From NCBI GenBank assembly GCA_027025255.1, contig JALVRC010000176.1, forward strand, positions 1 to 22,189: DNA of 22,189 nt. The letters run 5' to 3'. The stretch is from Caldifarciminota bacterium (GTDB lineage Bacteria; Hydrothermota; Tepidihabitantia; B3-TA06; JALVRC01). Positions 14,198 to 21,486 of the stretch are shown one piece after another. Position numbers and translations under genes: made by a program. The first letter of the stretch is position 1. Each line of letters opens with the position of its first letter. The notes beneath the pieces were generated by a model. The model saw only the letters and a program-made list of their open reading frames with translations, was not told where the DNA came from and did no database searches.

Positions 14198-16389
14198 TTA
14201 TCTTCACGCTTATCTTTCTTAACCTCTACTTCTATACTACATTCTATCTCATCACCCACTTCAAAATCATCAAATCCATTTAAAACCAAACCACATTCAT
14301 ATCCAGTTTCCACTTTTTTAACATCTTTTGAAAAACGCTTCAAAGAAATAATCTCTGTTTCTGCTAAAACCTCTTCTCCTCTTTTTACAACCGCACTTGC
14401 CCCTCTCTCAATATAGCCGTCCTTCACATAACATCCTGCTATCTTACCTATCTTAGAAGCAGTAAATATCTGTCTTACCTGAACAGTCCCTATATACTCT
14501 TTATGTATCTCAGGCTCGAGCATACCAAGCATTGCGAATCGTACATCTTCAATAGCATTATAAATCACATCATACATTCTAATTTGAATACCTTGCTTTT
14601 CAGCTAAACTCTTTGCCTCAGGAAGAATATTAACATGAAATCCTATAATAACAGAGCCAGAAGCATACGCCAGATCAACATCAGTTTTAGTAATATTACC
14701 AACACCAAAGTGAACCACATTTACTGTAACTTCCTCAAGTGAGCTGTCTTTTAAAGACTTAGCAAGTGCCTCTGCTGTTCCAAAGGTATCACCCTTAACA
14801 ATAATCCTGAGTTCACGAATTTTACCTTTTTCAATCTCAGCCTGCATTTCTTCAAGTGTAGTCCCTTTCTTTTTAAAAAGCATTCTCTCCCTTTTCATTT
14901 CCATTCTTCTTGAAGCTATCTCTCTTGCCTTTTTCTCGGTCTTCATCTCTTCAAAAGTCTCTCCGGGTTCCGGAATTCCTGGAAGTCCAATAATCATACC
15001 AGGCATTCCTGGGGTTAACTCTTTTAATCTTTTACCATGCTCATCAACTATATCTCTAACCTTCCCTGCAAATTCACCGCACACATATGGCACACCTTTT
15101 CTAAGCACACCCCTTTGAAGAATAATTGTGGCCACATTCCCTTTTCCGTGTTTGGTTTCTGCTTCTATCACAAACCCCCTTGCTCTTAGCTTATATGCTG
15201 CCTTTAAATCCAATTCCATTGACTTTATCTGGACTGCGTCTAACAAATCATCTATACCCTGTCCGGTATAAGCTGATACTTCCACAGCCATTGTATCACC
15301 TCCGTATTCCTCAATTACAATACCGTATTCAGTGAGTTGAGCTTTCACCCTATCCGGGTTTGCATTTTTGGCATCAACCTTTGTAATAGCAACAATTATA
15401 GGTAAATTAGCAGCTTTTGCATGATTAAAAGCCTCAACTGTCTGAGGCATAACCCCATCATCTGCAGCAATGACAAGAATGGCTACATCAGCGATCTGTG
15501 CCCCCCTAACCCTCATAGAAGTATAAGCCTCATGCCCGGGAGTATCAAGAAATACTATAAGAAAGTCTTTTATTTTTGCCCTGTAAGCTCCAATATGTTG
15601 TGTAATTTTACCTGCTTCCTTTGCTGCCACCTTTGTTCTTCTTATATAATCAAGAAGTGTTGTTTTACCATGATCAACATGCCCCATTACAACAACAACA
15701 GGAGGCCTGCTTTTTAACTGTACATTCCCTTCTTTCTCTTTTTCTTCCTCCTCTAAAATTTTCAAATCGTCTTCCCAGCTAACAGAAAAACCAAAATGAT
15801 CTGCAATAATCTGAATTGTGTCTTTATCAAGACGTTTATTCCTGTTTGCAAGTATACCCAGATCAAGACAGGCTTTTATTAAATCATTATCACTAACATT
15901 CATTTTTTGAGAAAGTTCAGCTATATTCATAAAAGGGACAAGCTTTACTTTTTTTTCTTTATCAGAAGATGCCTTTTTCTCATCAATTTCTATTGTACCT
16001 TCTTCCTTTTCAACTGTTGAAGTTTTTTTATACTTTTTCTTCTTTTTCCTCTTCATTTTTGCCAGTGTTTCTTTCACACCCTTCTCAACCTTTTTCTCGT
16101 CTAATTTTATCTCTCGGCGCCCTCTCTTTTTCTTTTTCTTCTTCTGTTGAACTGCCTTTTTTTCAACTTCCTTCTTTTCCTCCTGTACTTCAGTTTTTAC
16201 AACTTCTTTTTTCTTTATTTGATCTTTTTCTTCCTCTAAATCACCTTTAATCTTTTTAAATATCTCTTCCGGGAAAAAAGAATTATATCCCTTAACCTTT
16301 ATTCCCAGACCTGATAGTTGCCTTATTAAAGCTCTTGAAGAAAGTCCCAGTTTTTTAGCTGCTTCAGAAACCTTTATTTTATTCTCCAT
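14194..16389 (-). CDS. infB: Translation initiation factor IF-2
   Basis: 731 residues. A GTPase that brings fMet-tRNA to the 30S subunit. An N-terminal IF2N module (KVSEAAKKLGLSSRALIRQL) is followed by a very Lys/Glu-rich linker (about 50-150), a second IF2N-like module (MNIAELSQKMNVSDNDLIKACLDLG), the G domain and C-terminal domains. G1 is GHVDHGKT (236-243), G2 includes KITQHIGAY, and G3 is DTPGH (282-286). The G4 guanine-specificity motif is TKVD (336-339) rather than the usual NKxD, and the G5 region reads SAYTGQG rather than SAKTG. The start ATG overlaps nusA by 11 nt with GAGGGGG upstream; no ylxR or L7Ae-like gene lies between them. Confidence 0.95.
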   Translation of the reverse strand: MENKIKVSEAAKKLGLSSRALIRQLSGLGIKVKGYNSFFPEEIFKKIKGDLEEEKDQIKKKEVVKTEVQEEKKEVEKKAVQQKKKKKKRGRREIKLDEKKVEKGVKETLAKMKRKKKKKYKKTSTVEKEEGTIEIDEKKASSDKEKKVKLVPFMNIAELSQKMNVSDNDLIKACLDLGILANRNKRLDKDTIQIIADHFGFSVSWEDDLKILEEEEKEKEGNVQLKSRPPVVVVMGHVDHGKTTLLDYIRRTKVAAKEAGKITQHIGAYRAKIKDFLIVFLDTPGHEAYTSMRVRGAQIADVAILVIAADDGVMPQTVEAFNHAKAANLPIIVAITKVDAKNANPDRVKAQLTEYGIVIEEYGGDTMAVEVSAYTGQGIDDLLDAVQIKSMELDLKAAYKLRARGFVIEAETKHGKGNVATIILQRGVLRKGVPYVCGEFAGKVRDIVDEHGKRLKELTPGMPGMIIGLPGIPEPGETFEEMKTEKKAREIASRRMEMKRERMLFKKKGTTLEEMQAEIEKGKIRELRIIVKGDTFGTAEALAKSLKDSSLEEVTVNVVHFGVGNITKTDVDLAYASGSVIIGFHVNILPEAKSLAEKQGIQIRMYDVIYNAIEDVRFAMLGMLEPEIHKEYIGTVQVRQIFTASKIGKIAGCYVKDGYIERGASAVVKRGEEVLAETEIISLKRFSKDVKKVETGYECGLVLNGFDDFEVGDEIECSIEVEVKKDKREDK

Positions 16390-17653
16390 TTTCCCCCTCT
16401 AAACTCTCTCTAATTGCATCTTTAAGTTGATCTATTTCTTCAGGTGTCCACTCCAGTGCATTTGCAAGATCAAGTGTGGTCAAACTAAAAATACTATGTA
16501 CATTTATGTATCCTCTCTCACGTAAAAATTTTATGGTCTCATCATCAAGATCAAGAGTCTCAACTCCACGATTCTTAAACTTCACTGCAATTTCATAATC
16601 TTTATAATCACTTTCTTTAAAAATTTCTATCTTTGTTCCAGTCAAAAGGCTGGCTAACCAAACATTCTGTCCTTTTCTTCCTACAGCTTTTGAAAATTCT
16701 TCATCCTCAACAATAGCAATATATGCATCGCTCGTTTCTTCTTTTATAACCTTTTTAATCTTCGCCGGGCTTAGAGCATTCGCAACATATTGAACTGTAT
16801 CATTGGACCACAAAACAACATCAATCTTCTCCCCTGAAAGCTCTTTAGTTATACTCATGATTCTTGAACGTCTGTACCCAACACAAGCACCAATTGGATC
16901 AATATGTTCTTTTTCTGTATAGACCGCAACTTTTGCCCTTACACCAGGCTGTCTTACAACACCTTTAATCTCAATAACATTATCTCTGATTTCAGGAACC
17001 TCACGCTCCAAAAGCCTCTTTAGAAATTCACCTTTTGTTCTACTTAAAAAAACCTTTGTTCCTATAGGGGTTTTATCAACTCTGGTTATATAAAATTTAT
17101 AAGGGACTCCCTGTTGATAACTATCAGCCCTTATTTGATCTTTTACAGGAAGTATGGCTACAACAGAACCAAGATTAACAAACTCAGTACCAGCTTCCTC
17201 TCTCATATTTGATGCTTTCTTATGAACCGTACCGCTAACTATAGTATGAAGACGTTCTTTATAATAAAGGTAAATCTTATCCTGTTCTCTTCTACGAAGC
17301 CTGTATGACAACTCATCTCCAGCTTTTTGAATTACAAGCCTTCCTATCTCTGAAAGAGGAATTTCTATCTTAACATCCTCTCCCTCTTTTACATCTTTTC
17401 TATATTTTTTAGCATCTTCAATTTGAATTTCACTTACAGCATCAACTACGCGAGTAACAACGCGTTTATATATATAAATCCTTATATCATTCTTCTCTCT
17501 ATCAATAATTACTTCACTCTTTACATTCCTTCCGAACCTGCGTTTCAATCCGCCTTCAATACTTAATCTCAATGTTTCATAAACATATTCAACATCGACA
17601 TTTCTCAACCTTGCGAGTTTGGAAACCCATTCAGACAATAGATTCTTATCCAT
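16379..17653 (-). CDS. nusA: Transcription termination/antitermination factor NusA
   Basis: 424 residues. Binds RNA polymerase and nascent RNA. Domain order: N-terminal polymerase-binding domain (1-125), S1 domain (about 135-205), KH1 (about 230-300), KH2 (about 305-365) with an intact GRKG loop, and a C-terminal helix-hairpin-helix-like tail (366-424) that replaces the longer acidic repeats of E. coli. In KH1 the expected GxxG loop of IGACVGxxGSR reads GYRRSR (259-264), so the second glycine is lost. The start ATG has GGAGG seven bases upstream and overlaps rimP by 8 nt. Confidence 0.95.
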   Translation of the reverse strand: MDKNLLSEWVSKLARLRNVDVEYVYETLRLSIEGGLKRRFGRNVKSEVIIDREKNDIRIYIYKRVVTRVVDAVSEIQIEDAKKYRKDVKEGEDVKIEIPLSEIGRLVIQKAGDELSYRLRRREQDKIYLYYKERLHTIVSGTVHKKASNMREEAGTEFVNLGSVVAILPVKDQIRADSYQQGVPYKFYITRVDKTPIGTKVFLSRTKGEFLKRLLEREVPEIRDNVIEIKGVVRQPGVRAKVAVYTEKEHIDPIGACVGYRRSRIMSITKELSGEKIDVVLWSNDTVQYVANALSPAKIKKVIKEETSDAYIAIVEDEEFSKAVGRKGQNVWLASLLTGTKIEIFKESDYKDYEIAVKFKNRGVETLDLDDETIKFLRERGYINVHSIFSLTTLDLANALEWTPEEIDQLKDAIRESLEGENGE

Positions 17654-18098
17654 GTTTAACCCTCCTGAATAACTCCTCTGTAGACACTATAATCTTAGCA
17701 GTAATAATGTCTTCAAAATATATCTCTATGTCACTGTTGCCTTCTTTTAATAAAATACTATTATCAAATACATCCTTTAGCTCACCTTTTAAACGTCTAT
17801 CCTTTGTTTTTATAGATACAATCTCTCCTATCGCATCCTTATAATGCTCGACATTATATAAATGTCTTTCTATTCCCGGAGAAGAGACCTCAAGCGTAAA
17901 GGATTTATATTGAGGAAAGTACATATTTATCTTAAAAGATATATCTCTTGATATTTTTTCACATAAACCAACTGTTATTGGAGCATCTCCTTCTATAAAA
18001 ACCAGAAGCTTGTTACCTTGTTTTGCTATATGATAGATTCTTGAGCCAAAATCTTTAACAATCTCTTCTACCAAATTATAAAATTTTTCATCTATCAT
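17646..18098 (-). CDS. rimP: Ribosome maturation factor RimP
   Basis: 150 residues from ATG at 18096-18098. Needed for 30S subunit assembly. Recognised by LVFIEGDAPITVGLCEKISRDISFKI, YTLEVSSPGIERHL-like FTLEVSSPGIERHL and the C-terminal Sm-like part with KTKDRRLKGELKDVFDNSILL. A TTG 21 bases upstream would add MRGRGLY, less likely because the AGAGG ribosome binding site would then lie within the gene. It overlaps proS by 11 nt and nusA by 8 nt; rimP-nusA-infB is a classic order. Confidence 0.92.
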   Translation of the reverse strand: MIDEKFYNLVEEIVKDFGSRIYHIAKQGNKLLVFIEGDAPITVGLCEKISRDISFKINMYFPQYKSFTLEVSSPGIERHLYNVEHYKDAIGEIVSIKTKDRRLKGELKDVFDNSILLKEGNSDIEIYFEDIITAKIIVSTEELFRRVKHG

Positions 18099-19779
18099 AT
18101 ATAAGCCTCTCCCTCTCAATCATCTCTTTAATTTTTACACCAGCATCTTCTATTTTAACCAGAGCTTTCTCATTCTCCCTTCTATTTACTATCTCCACCA
18201 TACCTCTTTCGACACTACGTTTACCTGCGACTAAATGTAAAGGGACCCCAACAAGATCAGCATCTCTAAATTTAACACCAGGGTTAAGAGCTCTATCATC
18301 ATAAAGATATTCCACTCCATCCAAATTCTCTATAATTTTATTTACTACACTATCCTGACCTAAAGAGATAAGCTCCACTTCAAAAGGTGCAATTGTTATA
18401 GGCCAGACAATTGCACTCTCAGTGGAATGTTGTTCTACAGATGCAGCCATTGATCTCTCAACTCCTATCCCATAACTACCCATAATTATAGGTAGTTCTT
18501 TGCCTTCCTTAGAAAGAAATGTTGCATGAAGTTTTTCTGAATACCGTGTCCCCAGTTTAAATATGTGTCCTAATTCCATACTATTTCTTTCCTCTAATAC
18601 AGCCCCACATTTAGGACATCTATCTCCACCCTTTACATGTCTGACATCAATAAACTCTTTAACTACTATATCATCAATATCTATGCCTCCCCTATGAAAC
18701 CCTTCTTTATTAGCACCACTTACCATACCTTTAGCATGCTTAAGACTTAAATCTACAAAAATATCAATATTTTTTACTCCATAAGGGCCTAAAAAACCGT
18801 GAGGCGCGGATAGAAAACTTAAAGCTTCCTCATTAGTAGCCATTCTGAATCCAGGCTTAATACGTGAAAGTTTATCAGTACTTACATCATAATCTCCTCT
18901 TATAAGTACAATAAAAGGCTTACCAGTTTTATCAATAAAAAGCATGGTTTTTATAAGGCAAAAAGGCTCAATACCTATAAACCTACTTACTTCTTCTACT
19001 GTTCTTACATCAGGTGTTTCTATGTCCCTTGCCTCACTAACGCAGGAAACTGTAGAAACCTCTGTTCCTTCACACACTTCACTGTTAGCTTTATAGCCAC
19101 ACTGAGTACATATTAAAGCCTTATCTTCTCCGCTTTCAGCCTCTACCATAAATTCTCTTGATTCACCTGTACCCATAATTCCACCGGATGCCTCAATTAT
19201 ATAATAATCATGGCCCAATCGCCTGAAGATTCTTTCATAGGCTTTTTTATGAGCATTAAAACTTATATCAAGCCCTTCATAATCAACATCAAGACTGTAT
19301 GCATCCTTCATTATAAACTGTCTTGTACGTACAACCCCTGCCCTTGGTCTTGGTTCATCCCTGTATTTTGTCTGAAATTGATACCATATTTGTGGAAGAT
19401 CCCTATATGAACGTATTTCCTTTGCAGCAATAAACGTTATTATCTCCTCATGCGTTGGAGCAAGCCCTAATTCCTGTCCCTTTCTATCTTTTAACCTGAA
19501 CATATCATCACCATACTCAGCCCACCTCCCTGAACTCTCCCAGATATCCCTGGGTGTAAGTCCTGAGAGTAAAACTTCCAGTCCTCCTATCCCATTCATC
19601 TCTTCTCTTATAATGCCTATAATCTTTTGAATTACCCTTAAACCCAGAGGTAGATAATTATATAAACCACTTCCTAAAGCCCGTACATATCCACCTCTCA
19701 AAAGCAATATATGACTTCTACCTTCTGCCTCTCTGGGCACTTCTCTAAGCGTAGGTATAAAAAACTCACTCCATTTCAC
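18088..19779 (-). CDS. proS: Prolyl-tRNA synthetase (bacterial type)
   Basis: 563 residues from GTG at 19777-19779. A class II synthetase that charges tRNA-Pro. Motif 1 region TLREVPREAEGRSHILLLRGGYVRALGSGLYNYLPLGLRV, then LAPTHEE, motif 2 YRDEPRPRAGVVRTRQFIMKDAYSLD, and motif 3 IMGSYGIGVERSMAA. A large insertion between motifs 2 and 3 (residues about 225-400) corresponds to the editing domain of bacterial-type enzymes and carries two CxxC pairs (CTQCG; CPKCG). A longer frame starts at ATG 19794, but its second and third codons are the -10 box TATAAT, so that ATG cannot be transcribed from this promoter. GTG follows the -10 by six bases, predicting a leaderless mRNA. First gene of the nine-gene operon. 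Confidence 0.94.
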   Translation of the reverse strand: MKWSEFFIPTLREVPREAEGRSHILLLRGGYVRALGSGLYNYLPLGLRVIQKIIGIIREEMNGIGGLEVLLSGLTPRDIWESSGRWAEYGDDMFRLKDRKGQELGLAPTHEEIITFIAAKEIRSYRDLPQIWYQFQTKYRDEPRPRAGVVRTRQFIMKDAYSLDVDYEGLDISFNAHKKAYERIFRRLGHDYYIIEASGGIMGTGESREFMVEAESGEDKALICTQCGYKANSEVCEGTEVSTVSCVSEARDIETPDVRTVEEVSRFIGIEPFCLIKTMLFIDKTGKPFIVLIRGDYDVSTDKLSRIKPGFRMATNEEALSFLSAPHGFLGPYGVKNIDIFVDLSLKHAKGMVSGANKEGFHRGGIDIDDIVVKEFIDVRHVKGGDRCPKCGAVLEERNSMELGHIFKLGTRYSEKLHATFLSKEGKELPIIMGSYGIGVERSMAASVEQHSTESAIVWPITIAPFEVELISLGQDSVVNKIIENLDGVEYLYDDRALNPGVKFRDADLVGVPLHLVAGKRSVERGMVEIVNRRENEKALVKIEDAGVKIKEMIERERLIYDR

Positions 19780-19785
19780 ACAATA

Positions 19786-19813
19786 ATTATACATATAAAA
19801 AGAATAAAGTCAA
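19786..19813 (-). promoter_or_regulatory. proS operon promoter (leaderless type)
   Basis: Minus-strand TTGACT (19808-19813), 16 bp, TATAAT (19786-19791), then six bases and the GTG codon at 19779. It should drive proS through the MFS gene at 9997. Confidence 0.82.
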
Positions 19814-19854
19814 GTTTATAACTTTTTATAAATAGAAAAGAAAATATGTGGTTT

Positions 19855-21228
19855 TTAAAAAATTTTTAAGGGATTTAAAATATTTTTAGGATCAAAAACA
19901 TTCTTTATGCCCTTATATAGAGCAAGTTCTTTCTCGGTTATTCCCAGAGGCAAATAGTCCTTTTTTAAATAACCTATTCCATGTTCTCCGGAAATTTTAC
20001 CCCCAAGTTCAATAACATGTTTTAAAAGTTTTTCTGTAATTCTATGCCTTTTTTCTTCCCATTCATTAATATCTGCATCCTTTTTCAAAATATCAACATG
20101 AAGATTGCCATCACCCATATGACCAAACACTACAATTTCAAAGCCTTCCTCTTTTTCAAGTTCTTTTACAAATGTAATGATGTCAGGGATCTTTGATATG
20201 GGAACAACTATGTCTTCTCTATCCATTGTTGGGCTCACTTGTTTTAAAGCATCATGCAGAGAACGTCTTAATTTCCACAAACGAGCCCTCTCCTGTTTTG
20301 TCTCTCCAACACCAATATATTTGGCATTTTTTGAAAAAAGTTTATCAATACTTTCCAGAACTCTATCAAGAGGTTCAAATCCATCAAATCCTACAAGAAG
20401 CAATGCTTTTGCATCCTGCGGAAGAAAAGATGAAGAAACAATTGTTCTTGCATAATAAATTGCACGCCTCTCCATAAATTCAATATTTACAGGATGCAAA
20501 GAAGATGAAAGCAGTAGAGAGGAGGCTGAAACTGCCTCTTTAACATTATCAAACCCCATAAGAAAATCTATTCTGTAGGATGGCAAAGGTAATAATTTTA
20601 ATGTAATTTGGGAAAATATACCTAATGTTCCTTCTGAGCCTATCATTAAAGAGGTTAAATTGTATCCCGTACTGTTCTTATGTACTCTTCCTCCTGTTTC
20701 TATAATACTACCGTCAACAAGAACAACCCTTAGTCCTAAAACATAATCCTTTGTTACACCATACTTTACACATGAAGGGCCTCCTGCATTCTGGGCTACA
20801 TTCCCTCCAATAGTGCTTAAATCCAGAGAAGCTGGATCAGGCGGATAAAAAAGCCCATACTCCTCAACCTTTTGCTTTAAATCATAATTTATCACTCCTG
20901 GCTCAACTACAGCAACCCTATCGACCGGATTAATCTCAACAATCCTGTTCATTCTTTCAAAGGATAGAACAATACCACCTTTTAAAGGGACAGCCGCACC
21001 TACGACATTAGACCCAGCACTACGAGGGGTTATAGGAACACTGTATCTATTAGCAATCTTTACAACTTCTAAAATATCTTCCTCGTTCTCTGCAAAAACA
21101 ACAGCATCAGGATAAAAAAGGCTACCTACACCTTCATCATGTGCATAGTCTACCATTTTTTCTCTGTCAGTTATAACCTTAAAAGAAGGAAAAACTGTTT
21201 TTATATCATTAAGCCATACCCTATCCAT
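19855..21228 (-). CDS. FAD-linked oxidase, glycolate oxidase GlcD / D-lactate dehydrogenase type
   Basis: 457 residues. A PCMH-type FAD-binding domain (about 35-215) contains PITPRSAGSNVVG, IVEPGV-like VAVVEPGVINYDL, and DPASLDLSTIGGNVAQNAGGPSCVKYGVTKDYVLGL. The C-terminal FAD-oxidase domain has VVFGHMGDGNLHVDIL with catalytic-type histidines and SGEHGIGYLK. Such enzymes oxidise 2-hydroxyacids such as glycolate or D-lactate with FAD. The partner subunits GlcE/GlcF are absent, so substrate and electron acceptor are open. The start ATG (21226-21228) lies six bases after a TATAAT box, predicting a leaderless, monocistronic mRNA. Confidence 0.9.
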   Translation of the reverse strand: MDRVWLNDIKTVFPSFKVITDREKMVDYAHDEGVGSLFYPDAVVFAENEEDILEVVKIANRYSVPITPRSAGSNVVGAAVPLKGGIVLSFERMNRIVEINPVDRVAVVEPGVINYDLKQKVEEYGLFYPPDPASLDLSTIGGNVAQNAGGPSCVKYGVTKDYVLGLRVVLVDGSIIETGGRVHKNSTGYNLTSLMIGSEGTLGIFSQITLKLLPLPSYRIDFLMGFDNVKEAVSASSLLLSSSLHPVNIEFMERRAIYYARTIVSSSFLPQDAKALLLVGFDGFEPLDRVLESIDKLFSKNAKYIGVGETKQERARLWKLRRSLHDALKQVSPTMDREDIVVPISKIPDIITFVKELEKEEGFEIVVFGHMGDGNLHVDILKKDADINEWEEKRHRITEKLLKHVIELGGKISGEHGIGYLKKDYLPLGITEKELALYKGIKNVFDPKNILNPLKIF

Positions 21229-21234
21229 GCATCT

Positions 21235-21262
21235 ATTATAATAATAACAGAAGTAATGTCAA
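21235..21262 (-). promoter_or_regulatory. Promoter of the FAD-linked oxidase gene (leaderless type)
   Basis: Minus-strand TTGACA (21257-21262), 16 bp, TATAAT (21235-21240), six bases, ATG. Both hexamers are perfect consensus and the predicted +1 coincides with the start codon. Confidence 0.87.
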
Positions 21263-21322
21263 GGATTATTATTTTATATCCTGAACTTAATGATAAAAAG
21301 AAACCAACCTGATTTTCTTTTT

Positions 21323-21351
21323 CCTCCCCCCTCCCAAAGGGAGGGGGGAGG
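21323..21351. repeat. G/C-rich perfect hairpin
   Basis: CCTCCCCCCTCCC (21323-21335), loop AAA, GGGAGGGGGGAGG (21339-21351): a 13-bp perfect stem in otherwise AT-rich DNA. The G-rich arm continues as GGGG and could also form a two-layer G-quadruplex. It is not a standard terminator for the minus-strand gene upstream, because A-rich rather than T-rich sequence follows on that strand. It looks like a dispersed intergenic repeat. Confidence 0.7.
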
Positions 21352-21379
21352 GGTAGTTCCCACTTCTCAGTTCTAACTT

Positions 21380-21398
21380 CTTTTGGCGCAGCCAAAAG
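21380..21398. repeat. Inverted repeat CTTTTGGC / GCCAAAAG
   Basis: A perfect 8-bp stem with a 3-base loop (GCA), in the same intergenic region between the oxidase gene and the T9SS cargo gene. Possible weak 3'-end structure for the minus-strand cargo mRNA, but without a T-run. Confidence 0.55.
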
Positions 21399-21459
21399 CC
21401 TCAGTATACCACTACCTCTCTCTTTACCTCTCTACTGTCCATCTCATACCTTAGTATAC
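21399..21459. repeat. Imperfect direct repeat CCTCAGTATAC / CCTTAGTATAC
   Basis: Two 11-base copies at 21399-21409 and 21449-21459 differ at one base and are spaced 50 bp apart, flanking a CT-rich stretch. Together with the two hairpins they fill the 258-bp interval 21229-21486, which has no credible gene. Confidence 0.5.
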
Positions 21460-21486
21460 GCCTGATTGTTACCCTATTCCCCTTCC

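Noticed and set aside
15969..16250. Plus-strand ORF opposite the infB linker
   Set aside because: It is the antisense of the Lys/Glu-rich linker, giving a Phe/Leu/Ser-rich artefact.
19780..19794. ATG at 19794 as the proS start
   Set aside because: Codons 2-3 of that start are the TATAAT -10 box; family alignment also begins at the KWSEFF segment after GTG at 19779.
21323..21351. Intrinsic terminator at the G/C hairpin
   Set aside because: On the minus strand, where the upstream gene is read, the hairpin is followed by an A-rich tract, not a T-run; on the plus strand no gene precedes it.
21201..21395. 64-residue minus-strand ORF covering the G/C hairpin
   Set aside because: Its sequence is a translation of the hairpin and of the oxidase promoter, overlaps the oxidase start in another frame and resembles no protein.
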